Shown in pieces: positions 16,271 through 25,933 of a stretch of DNA of 64,000 nucleotides. Position 1 is the first letter of the stretch; every line of letters starts with the position of its first letter. The DNA is from Simkaniaceae bacterium. GTDB taxonomy: Bacteria > Chlamydiota > Chlamydiia > Chlamydiales > JACRBE01. The DNA is taken from positions 1-64,000 of the forward strand of contig JALEGI010000020.1 in NCBI GenBank assembly GCA_022763045.1, read 5' to 3'. The notes under the pieces were generated by a model. That model ran no database searches. It worked only from the letters and a program-made list of their open reading frames with translations, and was not told the DNA's origin. The position numbers were made by a program, and so were the translations under genes.

Positions 16271-17676
16271 AACTGAAAAAGCTACTGGAAGAGATTGACT
16301 ATGAAATGGTCAAAGGATCAAAGGGAATCACAATTAACGGGGTCTGCTCCCATTCAAAGCGGGTCTCACCAGGAGATTTGTATCTCGCAATTCGAGGTGG
16401 GAGCTTCGATGGCACGCAATACATACCAGAGGCGCTCGATGCTGGAGCGAGCGCGATTTTAACCGACATCTACAACCCCTTTTTGAAAAATGTTGTGCAA
16501 ATCATCCACAAAGATGTGCGCAGCATCGAGCCAAAAATTGCGAGCTGCTTTTACGACTACCCCTCAAGCAAGCTCTTTACAATGGGCGTTACAGGAACCA
16601 ATGGGAAAACAACGATTGCCTACATGATTCGTCACCTTCTTGGACGTGCATGCGGACTTATGGGGACGATTGAAACGATCATTGGCGATCACCACCTCAC
16701 GGCAGAGCTCACCACGCCAGATAGCGTTACGTGTCAAAAACTGCTCTACGAGATGGTCAAAAGTGGCTGCTCAAGTGCTGTCATGGAGGTCTCTTCACAC
16801 GGTTTGATGCAAAATCGCGTTGATGAAGTGCAGTTTGATGTCGCAATTTTCTCAAACCTCTCGCTCGATCACCTTGACTATCATGGTACAATGGAAGAGT
16901 ATGCTGAGGCAAAATCGCGCCTATTTCAACTTGCTCCAAACGCTATTCTCAATATCGATGATCCTTGGAGTAAAAAAATGCATCCCAAGGGTATAGTTTT
17001 TACCTATGCGCTTGATCAAAAGGCAGATCTACGTGCAACAGAGATCGCGCTCGGAGAAAAGGGGATGCAGTTTATCCTCGAATACAAGGGAAAAAGCTAC
17101 CCAGTTGTTGCACCACTTGTCGGTCGCTTCAATGTCTATAACCTACTTGCCGCTTTTAGCGCCCTTTTGGTCAAAGGAGAGCGGATCGAAAATTTGATTC
17201 ACCGCATCCAAAGTTTTTCGGCTGCACCAGGACGGATGCAGCGCGTTATCTCAACGCGTCCCTTTGATCTCTACGTCGATTTTGCCCACTCCCCAGATGC
17301 CCTTGAATCGGCATTAAAAACGTTGCGAGAAATCGCTCAAAAGAGGATTATCACTGTTTTTGGATGCGGCGGACAGCGCGATGTCGAAAAGCGTCCGCTT
17401 ATGATGGATATCGCTGAAAAGTATTCCGATCAGGTGATCGTCACAAATGACAATCCCCGTAATGAGGATCCCATGCAAATTGCCAAAGAGATTCTCAATG
17501 GCCGTAAAGGCGTCATTGAACTCGATAGGCGCAAGGCAATTGAAATGGCAATTGCAATGGCGCAGCCTGGTGATTTAATTCTCGTTGCAGGAAAAGGACA
17601 CGAGAGTCGCCAGATCATTGCCGATCGCAGCTATCCATTTAACGACTACGCAATAGCAACGGAACTTTTGAATTGA
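16252..17676 (+). CDS. murE: UDP-MurNAc-L-alanyl-D-glutamate:meso-diaminopimelate ligase MurE
   Basis: MurE adds meso-diaminopimelate to the nucleotide-linked muropeptide in the cytoplasm using ATP. The 474-residue protein carries the Mur ligase P-loop GVTGTNGKTT (about residues 107-116), the EVSSHGL segment with the carbamylated-Lys region nearby, and the DNPRNEDP motif (about residues 400-407); DNPR is the signature of meso-DAP rather than lysine ligases. The ATG at 16252 overlaps ftsI by 19 bases; GTG 16267 is an alternative. Its stop overlaps the TTG start of amiA. CT269 equivalent. Confidence 0.95.
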   Translation: MESRIVKLKKLLEEIDYEMVKGSKGITINGVCSHSKRVSPGDLYLAIRGGSFDGTQYIPEALDAGASAILTDIYNPFLKNVVQIIHKDVRSIEPKIASCFYDYPSSKLFTMGVTGTNGKTTIAYMIRHLLGRACGLMGTIETIIGDHHLTAELTTPDSVTCQKLLYEMVKSGCSSAVMEVSSHGLMQNRVDEVQFDVAIFSNLSLDHLDYHGTMEEYAEAKSRLFQLAPNAILNIDDPWSKKMHPKGIVFTYALDQKADLRATEIALGEKGMQFILEYKGKSYPVVAPLVGRFNVYNLLAAFSALLVKGERIENLIHRIQSFSAAPGRMQRVISTRPFDLYVDFAHSPDALESALKTLREIAQKRIITVFGCGGQRDVEKRPLMMDIAEKYSDQVIVTNDNPRNEDPMQIAKEILNGRKGVIELDRRKAIEMAIAMAQPGDLILVAGKGHESRQIIADRSYPFNDYAIATELLN

Positions 17677-18341
17677 GATCTGCACTTCTAGTTTTATGCC
17701 TTATTTTATCAGGCTGTGGCGTCTCCAGTGGGCGCCAAGATAACAGCGTCACCCATATCACTGAGCGAAAGGAAAAGCGCGCTTTGACCGGCCCCTTGGT
17801 GATCGTTGATGCAGGCCATGGTGGTTGCGACTCGGGCGCTCATACGCGCGAGATTCGTGAAAAAGAGCCTTGTCTACTTACAGCGCTGATGGTCAAGCAC
17901 TTTCTCAACGAAAAGGGCTACCGCGTTAAGCTCACACGTCATCGCGACGACTTTATTCCACTTAAAAAGCGCGCTTCAGTTGCAAATAGTTCAAAAGCTG
18001 AGGCCTTTGTCTCGATTCACTTTAATGCCGCAAAGGCCAAAGAGGCGACTGGTATTGAAGTCTACTACTACCCAGGAAAGCACAAAACGCGCTTGCAAGA
18101 GTCTAAGCGTATGGCACAAAGCGTACTTACCCGCATGGTCTCGCGCACTGGCGCACGCAACCGTGGGGTCAAAAAAGGCAACTTCTGCGTCATTCGTGAG
18201 ACCAAAATGCCTGCAATTTTGATCGAAGGGGGCTTTATAACAAATCCAAAAGAAGGTAAGTTGATAGAAAACAACAAGTACCTCGAGAAAATTGCTCGTG
18301 GAGCTGCTGAAGGCGTTGATCGCTACTTCAAGCACAGGTGA
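17673..18341 (+). CDS. amiA: N-acetylmuramoyl-L-alanine amidase AmiA (Amidase_3), lipoprotein
   Basis: This zinc amidase cleaves the stem peptide from MurNAc. The 222-residue protein starts with a lipoprotein signal ending LILSGC (Cys15 lipidated), so it is membrane-tethered in the periplasm. Zinc-site motifs are VDAGHGGCDSGA, the downstream Glu in REKE, SIHFNA with the second His, and the catalytic ILIEGGFITN near the end. Chlamydial AmiA is reported to act as both amidase and penicillin-sensitive carboxypeptidase. It starts with TTG inside the TTGA overlap with murE, ending the dcw-type operon. CT268 equivalent. Confidence 0.93.
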   Translation: MRSALLVLCLILSGCGVSSGRQDNSVTHITERKEKRALTGPLVIVDAGHGGCDSGAHTREIREKEPCLLTALMVKHFLNEKGYRVKLTRHRDDFIPLKKRASVANSSKAEAFVSIHFNAAKAKEATGIEVYYYPGKHKTRLQESKRMAQSVLTRMVSRTGARNRGVKKGNFCVIRETKMPAILIEGGFITNPKEGKLIENNKYLEKIARGAAEGVDRYFKHR

Positions 18342-18352
18342 GGGGATTTAAT

Positions 18353-18426
18353 CGTCCTCGGCGCGATTCGAACGCACGACCTGTTGCTTAGGAGGCAACT
18401 GCTCTATCCAGCTGAGCTACGAGGAC
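18353..18426 (-). tRNA. tRNA-Arg (anticodon CCT)
   Basis: On the minus strand the sequence folds as a standard tRNA: acceptor GTCCTCG/CGAGGAC with discriminator G, D-arm GCTCAGCTGGATAGAGC, anticodon stem GTTGC/GCAAC with loop CTCCTAA (anticodon CCT, reading AGG), and T-arm GTGCG-TTCGAAT-CGCGC. The 3' CCA is not encoded. It lies antisense between amiA and gnd. Confidence 0.95.
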
Positions 18427-18483
18427 ATAAGGCAATTATTTTACCCTCAGGGGTCGAAAAAAGACAAGAAGGAAGTAAAAGCT

Positions 18484-19938
18484 ATGGCAGAAGAAGCCGA
18501 TATCGCCCTGATTGGGCTCGCAGTGATGGGGCAAAACCTCGTAATGAACATGAACGACAACGGCTACACAGTTGCCGTTTGGAATCGCACCACCGCCAAA
18601 GTTGATGCCTTCATGGAGGGCGCTGCCAAGGGGAGCAAGGTCATCGGCTGCCAATCGCTCGAAGAGCTCTTCAAATCGCTCAAACGCCCACGCAAAGTCA
18701 TGTTTATGGTCAAAGCAGGCCAAGCAGTTGACTCACTTATCCAAGAATGTCTTCCCTTCCTAGAAGAGGGTGATGTCATCATCGATGGTGGCAACAGCCA
18801 CTATCCCGACACGCAGCGCCGCTATGAGTCTTGTAAAGAAAAGGGCATCTACTACATGGGCTGCGGTATTTCCGGTGGAGAAGAGGGCGCACGTCACGGC
18901 CCTTCAATCATGCCCGGCGGCCACCCCGACGGCTGGCCTCTTATCAAAGAGATTTTCCAAGCCATTGCCGCTAAATCTGACGACGGCGAGCCCTGCTGCG
19001 ACTGGGTTGGCGAAGGGGGCGCAGGCCACTACGTCAAAATGGTCCACAACGGCATCGAGTATGGCGACATGCAGATCATTTGCGAAGGCTACCACCTCAT
19101 GTCGCAAGTTCTTGGCTGCGATCACAAAAAGCTCGCTGATATCTTCACTAAGTGGAATAAGGGCGCGCTCGACAGCTATCTCATTGAAATCACGAGCCAC
19201 ATTTTCAACTACATGGACGAAGATGGCAGGCCGCTAGTTGATAATATTCTCGATGTTGCTGGTCAAAAAGGGACGGGAAAGTGGACAGCAATCTCAGCCC
19301 TCGACCTTGGCATGCCCGTGACCCTCATTGGTGAAGCTGTGTTTGCTCGCTGCCTCTCAGCTATCAAAGACGAGCGCGTGAAAATGGCGCCCCACTACAA
19401 AGGGCCCGAATACAAGTTTTCAGGAAATGCCGATGAGATGATCGAGTGCATACACGATGCGCTCTACGCCTCGAAGATCGTCTCCTATGCTCAAGGCTTC
19501 ATGCTTATGCGCTCAGCGGCTGAAGAGATGGGCTGGAAGTTGCACTACGGCTCAATCGCCCTCATGTGGCGCGGTGGCTGTATCATCCGCTCCAAGTTCC
19601 TTGGCAAAATTAAAGAGGCCTTTGATAAAGATCCGGAGCTTTCAAATCTGCTCTTTGATGACTTTTTCAAAAAGGAGATCACTGGTGCGATTGCAGGCTG
19701 GCGCAAGGCAATCGCCCTCGGTGTTGAATCGGGAGTGCCCCTCCCGTGCTTCACCACATCGCTCTGCTTCTTTGATGGTGTGCGCTCAGAACGCCTCCCT
19801 GCAAACCTTCTACAGGCGCAGCGCGACTACTTTGGAGCGCACACCTATGAGCGCATTGATCAGCCACGTGGAAAGTTTTTCCACACGAACTGGACAGGTC
19901 AAGGCGGAGATGTATCTTCAAGCTCGTATGTTGCATAA
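18484..19938 (+). CDS. gnd: 6-phosphogluconate dehydrogenase, decarboxylating
   Basis: Gnd oxidises 6-phosphogluconate to ribulose 5-phosphate and CO2, producing NADPH in the pentose phosphate pathway. The 484-residue protein has the N-terminal nucleotide-binding GLAVMGQNL (about residues 11-19), IDGGNSHYPDT near residue 98, the substrate-site GISGGEEGARHGPSIMPGG near 128-146, and the conserved tail with LPANLLQAQRDYFGAHTYER. Length is normal for the family. A perfect 11-bp hairpin surrounds its stop codon. In C. trachomatis gnd is CT063, next to lepA and the translocase as here. Confidence 0.97.
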   Translation: MAEEADIALIGLAVMGQNLVMNMNDNGYTVAVWNRTTAKVDAFMEGAAKGSKVIGCQSLEELFKSLKRPRKVMFMVKAGQAVDSLIQECLPFLEEGDVIIDGGNSHYPDTQRRYESCKEKGIYYMGCGISGGEEGARHGPSIMPGGHPDGWPLIKEIFQAIAAKSDDGEPCCDWVGEGGAGHYVKMVHNGIEYGDMQIICEGYHLMSQVLGCDHKKLADIFTKWNKGALDSYLIEITSHIFNYMDEDGRPLVDNILDVAGQKGTGKWTAISALDLGMPVTLIGEAVFARCLSAIKDERVKMAPHYKGPEYKFSGNADEMIECIHDALYASKIVSYAQGFMLMRSAAEEMGWKLHYGSIALMWRGGCIIRSKFLGKIKEAFDKDPELSNLLFDDFFKKEITGAIAGWRKAIALGVESGVPLPCFTTSLCFFDGVRSERLPANLLQAQRDYFGAHTYERIDQPRGKFFHTNWTGQGGDVSSSSYVA

Positions 19939-19950
19939 CGCAACATACGA
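19924..19950. terminator. Perfect hairpin enclosing the gnd stop codon
   Basis: TCGTATGTTGC (19924-19934) pairs perfectly with GCAACATACGA (19940-19950), and the TAA stop of gnd (19936-19938) lies in the loop. The gene on the opposite strand ends at 19972, so the hairpin sits between convergent genes. There is no T-run, so factor-independent termination is doubtful. Confidence 0.45.
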
Positions 19951-19971
19951 ACTCAGAGGACGCCTCATCTT

Positions 19972-21129
19972 TTAAATGGAAAAACCCTCAGTTTTTGTGG
20001 TGCTGTGATGGTGGGCCTTGGCTTCTTCCAAAGTAATGAATGATGGGCAAAGTGTATAGACATCGTAGACTTTTGCAGATGTAACAGTGGTTGGAGATAC
20101 TCCACCTTTGACCGCTTGAATTTTACTATTGAGGTTCTTAAGGAATTCAGCCCCAACCGTGCCAATGTTTCCGGCAGCTTTACAAACATGTGCTACAAAT
20201 GAACGATCGGAATTTCCTTGCTTTGCAAGTAGACCAAAATCAATCATTGCCCATATGCGAGGATTTTTTGCCGCTTTATTGATCATTTCGATGCAACGAG
20301 CAAAGATTCCTTTCAGTAGATTATGCGTTTCAATGCCTCGCGGATCTTTTAGATCTTCTTCTGTTGGGCCTAGCGTAAGAAAAACTTGCGCGAGTTCAGC
20401 TACAGTATAGAGCGTGTCTCCTTGAATCACCTCGGCAGGATAAGGCCCCTCTTTTTTTCGAGAAAAATCCCCCAACTTGAATGAGCTCGATTTTCCTTCA
20501 ACAAAAACATTTTCAGGGCGCGCATCTCCATGGGCATGACCCGCTTCGTGACAAGCCACTACTCCTAGCAGCACAGTCTCAGAATACGCCTTAAAAGCGT
20601 CCATGACTTGTCCAATTGGCAGAGTGCGAACACTTTCAGAGAAGTAGGTAAGGGCATCGCCACCACGGTACCACTTTTGCATTGCTAGCTGGGTGTATAG
20701 GCCAAACCGGTAGAGGCCTTTATGTGGTTTAACATGGTATTCACTGCCTGCAGCACGAATGACTTTATCACCTCTTTCAATGTCTTCAAGAGCCTCTTTA
20801 TCAACAAAGCCATTTACTGGCATTTTTCCGATGACGATAGTTTGTTTTCCAGTCTTTCTATCAAACCGGTAAAGAAGGAGGGGAAAACACTGCGCCCCTG
20901 CAAAATCACCCAAAGTCTTGATAACGACACATACGTGTCTCTCTAGGAAGAAGATATCGACAGGCAGGCGACTCTCAGCTGCAGAGTAGTGTCTACTTTC
21001 GTCATGAAGATGTGAATTTACAAATGTAGTGATTTCTTCGAGATCGCCCCATTTGATTGCGCCCACTTGTAGCGATTCTGTGCTAAAAGTAAAAGGCTTA
21101 TAAGTAAGTGGTGTAGATAAAGCGTCCAT
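19972..21129 (-). CDS. Protein-kinase-fold protein, probable effector or regulator
   Basis: The 385-residue protein shows a recognisable kinase core. A beta-3-like TIVIGK has Lys102; a helix C segment follows at about 110-128; a hinge-like stretch ends in YRGGDALTYF (about 154-163); the catalytic loop is HGDARPEN (200-207, Asp202 and Asn207); and GDFS (220-223, Asp221) stands for DFG. The activation region and an alpha-F-like DTLYTVAELAQVF follow. The key Lys, Asp, Asn and Asp are all present, so activity is possible. It has about 85 extra N-terminal residues and no membrane helix. It is not obviously Pkn1, Pkn5 or PknD of Chlamydia. It stands between gnd and lepA, where Chlamydiaceae have no such gene as far as I recall. 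Confidence 0.7.
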   Translation of the reverse strand: MDALSTPLTYKPFTFSTESLQVGAIKWGDLEEITTFVNSHLHDESRHYSAAESRLPVDIFFLERHVCVVIKTLGDFAGAQCFPLLLYRFDRKTGKQTIVIGKMPVNGFVDKEALEDIERGDKVIRAAGSEYHVKPHKGLYRFGLYTQLAMQKWYRGGDALTYFSESVRTLPIGQVMDAFKAYSETVLLGVVACHEAGHAHGDARPENVFVEGKSSSFKLGDFSRKKEGPYPAEVIQGDTLYTVAELAQVFLTLGPTEEDLKDPRGIETHNLLKGIFARCIEMINKAAKNPRIWAMIDFGLLAKQGNSDRSFVAHVCKAAGNIGTVGAEFLKNLNSKIQAVKGGVSPTTVTSAKVYDVYTLCPSFITLEEAKAHHHSTTKTEGFSI

Positions 21130-21173
21130 AATAGCGCAAGAGTGTAATTATGAACGACTTAGAATGCAACTAC

Positions 21174-21350
21174 TTAAATGCGCTCTAGCTGAGTTTTTTC
21201 ACCTGTATCTTTTGGAATGGGGGCAGTGAGCTCGGATTCGACCTTTTGGTCAAAGAGCTGAAATGGCGAGAAGATCAAGGGCTTATTGAGAACTAAGTCA
21301 TTGAAATTCAATAGGATAAGCTGTCTGGTCTTTGGTGTGTCATAGGTCAT
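21174..21350 (-). CDS. Small ORF of 58 residues upstream of the kinase-fold gene
   Basis: Reading on the minus strand, ATG at 21350 opens a frame of 58 codons ending TAA at 21174-21176. The product begins MTYDTPKTRQLILLNFNDL and is mixed and soluble, with KxLIFSPFQLFDQKV in the middle. It precedes the kinase-fold gene by 44 bases in the same direction and could be its leader gene. No homolog is recognised and only a weak AAGG is seen upstream, so it may be spurious. Confidence 0.35.
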   Translation of the reverse strand: MTYDTPKTRQLILLNFNDLVLNKPLIFSPFQLFDQKVESELTAPIPKDTGEKTQLERI

Positions 21351-21513
21351 TGCTTAAGCCTTGTTTAAGGTTTACATATAGATTATACTTTAAGTTCTAA
21401 TTTTAATCTAGTCTTAATGGGGCACTCTGAAAGGCTCTTAAGTCTTAGTAGAATTTTGAGTCACCTAGAGGGGCATCGATTAGCGTTAACTGGAAGATGC
21501 GCCTATTCCCTAC

Positions 21514-23316
<1,803 letters not shown>

Positions 23317-23344
23317 ACACGGAAATTTTAGCAGAGCGTTAGAT

Positions 23345-23381
23345 AAAAAAAAAGCTCTTGAGTTTCCTCAAGAGCTTTTTT
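23345..23381 (-). terminator. Rho-independent terminator after the translocase gene
   Basis: AGCTCTTGAG (23353-23362) pairs perfectly with CTCAAGAGCT (23367-23376) over a TTTC loop, flanked by A-runs on one side and T-runs on the other. On the minus strand it follows the translocase stop at 23398 with a long U-tract. It would also work on the plus strand. Confidence 0.9.
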
Positions 23382-23397
23382 GCGAATCGAAGAGCGC

Positions 23398-24975
23398 TTA
23401 CGCATTTTGAGGAGCTTCAGCAGCTGCTCGTGGCGTCTTTGCTTCTTCGGGTTCCTCAGCCATTTCTCTGGCTTCCTCTTCCTCTTTCTTCTTGATCGCA
23501 ACGTTGAATTGCTTACCAAGAGCCTTGGCAGCGAGCATCCAAGCTCCGATGATGATGAAGAGAATACCAGCGACGTAGGGAGTGATCACGCTAATTGATC
23601 CAAAGATGAGGATCAAGAATTGCTGGATCAAAGCGCCGCCTGATTTACCAAGACGAGCACCCACAACGTCAACAGCTGCCTTACCCTTGATCTTTTGTTC
23701 TTGATCAAGTGGGATGTAAGACATCTCTTTAGTTGGATCGAACATCGCATACTTACTTGACTTCGCAGAGATATTTTGGATCGCTCCAAAGATCACAGCG
23801 AGGAATAGGGGAGTTGTCCCCATCGCAGCGATTGCGTGAGTCAAGTTGCCGCGGAAGATCACGAACGTAAAGAAGAGCGTTCCAGTGATCAAGACAACCG
23901 CAGGTGTTACAAGAGCACCAACAGTCCATCCGAGGCGACGGATGACGTTACCACCTACAAAGAGCATCATGAAGATAGTTGTTACCCCTGTAAAGAAGGA
24001 GAACTTACCCATGAATGTGCTGTAGGCATTGTAGTTTGGATACATTTCGTGAAGCTGAGACTTCCATGTAACCTCGATGATGTTGATCGCGATTCCGTAA
24101 GACATAACGAGAACAGCGATGCAGCCGATGTATTTTGAGCGCATCAAGTACTTGAAACTCTCGGTGATTGACATCTTTGGCTTTGTCTTTTTCATCTTCT
24201 TCTGTTCGCCAGAATCGTAGAAACGTGGATCAGAGAGAACATACTTGTTCATCCACCAGTAGATACCCATAATGAGTACAATAGAAATGGCGACAAGAGT
24301 CATCATGTAGTTTAGAGACATCTGCCATGGGTCAACGCCAGCAGGCAGGCCAGCTCTAATCTGAGAGCACCAAACGATCACAGCACCTGAAACCATGAGG
24401 GAGAAGTTTCCGCCCATACCGAACAGGTTGTAGAAACGCTTAGCTTCGCTAACGCGAGTGATATCGTTGGCAAAACCCCAGAAAAGAAGTGATAAGGCCA
24501 TAGAGCCCCACAGCTCACTCATGATGTAGAAGAGTGAGAAGGTCCAGTTTCTGATGATTGCAACCAGCCCTCTAAAACCGCCAGGTAGAACCGCTTCTAG
24601 TTTGTCTGCCAAATCGGTTGGGTGCAAGATTTCCCTGTTAGGGTAGAGCACCGTCGCGAAGAGGGCAAAGAAGACCAAGAAGGGGGCCATGGTTGAGTAA
24701 AAGAGTTTTGGTTTACTCAAAATATTACTTGCTTTTGAGTAAATGATCATGAATAGAACCGCACACGGCAATACTCCCCAGAACTTCAAGAATGGAATAA
24801 TTTCCGCCCCTGAGGCTGTAACGCAGAGAGTATCCTTCGTGTCGCGAAGAATCGTGTAGTTGAATAGAATTAGGAAGCAAAGCATGAGCATTGGGATAAG
24901 TTTCTTTAGCTCGAAGTTGTGGATCGGCCAAAGAAACGCGCGCAGCTTACCAAATTCTTTTTGAGTTTCTGCCAT
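23398..24975 (-). CDS. ADP/ATP nucleotide transport protein (Tlc/NTT family, Npt1-type)
   Basis: NTT transporters import host ATP in exchange for ADP and phosphate in Chlamydiae, Rickettsiales and plastids. The 525-residue protein has 11-12 hydrophobic helices. Near the N-terminus the segment FNYTILRDTKDTLCVTASGAE is typical of the family (the charged K/R-D residues of helix 1-2), as is FDPTKEMSYIPLDQEQKIKGKAAVDVVGARLGKSGGA in the second half. A charged Lys/Glu- and Ala-rich tail follows the last helix. Chlamydial genomes usually hold several NTT isoforms; its place beside lepA matches CT065 (the ATP/ADP exchanger), but substrate range cannot be read from sequence. Confidence 0.93.
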   Translation of the reverse strand: MAETQKEFGKLRAFLWPIHNFELKKLIPMLMLCFLILFNYTILRDTKDTLCVTASGAEIIPFLKFWGVLPCAVLFMIIYSKASNILSKPKLFYSTMAPFLVFFALFATVLYPNREILHPTDLADKLEAVLPGGFRGLVAIIRNWTFSLFYIMSELWGSMALSLLFWGFANDITRVSEAKRFYNLFGMGGNFSLMVSGAVIVWCSQIRAGLPAGVDPWQMSLNYMMTLVAISIVLIMGIYWWMNKYVLSDPRFYDSGEQKKMKKTKPKMSITESFKYLMRSKYIGCIAVLVMSYGIAINIIEVTWKSQLHEMYPNYNAYSTFMGKFSFFTGVTTIFMMLFVGGNVIRRLGWTVGALVTPAVVLITGTLFFTFVIFRGNLTHAIAAMGTTPLFLAVIFGAIQNISAKSSKYAMFDPTKEMSYIPLDQEQKIKGKAAVDVVGARLGKSGGALIQQFLILIFGSISVITPYVAGILFIIIGAWMLAAKALGKQFNVAIKKKEEEEAREMAEEPEEAKTPRAAAEAPQNA

Positions 24976-25213
24976 TTTGTTCCTTTAATTTTACGACATT
25001 AGTTTGTTAACCGCCTCGGATTATGCACCCAGTCCCCATATTTTTCAACAACATTTTCACAAATTTTCAAATTTAAATTTACAGTAAAATGGCATATAAA
25101 AGCTTAGATGTTAATAAATGATTTTTTAAAATATAAATATTAATTTATTTTATTATGTTTGTAAAATTTCAATTTATGTTATAATTATCTCCAAATAAAA
25201 TAGAGAGTTTGTT
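24976..25213. other. AT-rich divergent promoter region
   Basis: This very AT-rich spacer lies between the divergent translocase and metalloprotease genes. A TATAAT hexamer at 25180-25185, with TTGTAA about 15 bases upstream, could drive the protease gene, placing its transcript start around 25192. No clear promoter was resolved for the translocase strand. Confidence 0.35.
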
Positions 25214-25915
25214 TTGATATCTTCCGGTTCAGTTTGTGATTTTGTTAGAAACGTTGCGACTTCAAAAGGTTTGCCTGTTCCAGGTGTCATGGTTTCTACA
25301 AAAGAAGCCTGTGCATCAGTAGTACCTGAGCGTAATTCGATCATATTTCTTTCGAAAGACTTATACAGTGAAATGGAAAAGGAGTTAACTAATGTACACA
25401 AATTTATTTTAGCTCATGAATTGGGACATGTTTTCAAGAGAGATTCCCATTTAAATGTTAGTTTGCCTATTAAAGAATTATTCCAAAAATACACCCATGT
25501 TGGTAGCCAGGTTGGGGTACTTGCTACTTTAGCTTTAGTTGGTGGTGGAATTTTCTTTAAGCGTATGTCCGGTAGTTATCTTGCGTTGGTAGGTGGGGCT
25601 GTTCTTTTAACACACTCCATCACTGGCGAATTCATTAAGTTAACAAAGGCCCGCTATCGAAGTGAATATGAGGCAGATGAGTTTGCGGCAAAGCTCTCAC
25701 CTGAGATTGCCCAAGGAGGAGTTCAATTCTTCGAAGATCGCAAGCTTATGTTTACACAAGCTGTTTCAAAGGCCTCTATTTTTACGAAAGTGGCTCTTAA
25801 GTTGAACAGGGCTTGTTCTAGGCTTTTTTTTCCTGACTTTAGTTCTTTTTCCCATCCAACGCACGATTCAAGAATTGCGAAAATAGCCAAGTATGCTCGC
25901 TCTTTCTTCAATTAA
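25214..25915 (+). CDS. Small membrane zinc metalloprotease, M48-like
   Basis: The 233-residue protein contains AHELGH (His68, Glu69, His72), the HExxH zinc motif, and an EYEADEFAAKL segment near residues 151-161 that supplies the third ligand (E-x-x-AD, as in M48 peptidases). Two hydrophobic stretches (about 98-115 and 121-136) lie between the motifs, as in HtpX/Ste24-like enzymes, so it is probably an inner-membrane protease. It is shorter than HtpX. The TTG start is chosen because AGAG lies upstream and a TATAAT promoter ends 28 bases before it; the next ATG is residue 26. No operon partner is seen. The substrate is unknown. Confidence 0.7.
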   Translation: MISSGSVCDFVRNVATSKGLPVPGVMVSTKEACASVVPERNSIIFLSKDLYSEMEKELTNVHKFILAHELGHVFKRDSHLNVSLPIKELFQKYTHVGSQVGVLATLALVGGGIFFKRMSGSYLALVGGAVLLTHSITGEFIKLTKARYRSEYEADEFAAKLSPEIAQGGVQFFEDRKLMFTQAVSKASIFTKVALKLNRACSRLFFPDFSSFSHPTHDSRIAKIAKYARSFFN

Positions 25916-25933
25916 TCTGTTTTTGTTGAGAGT

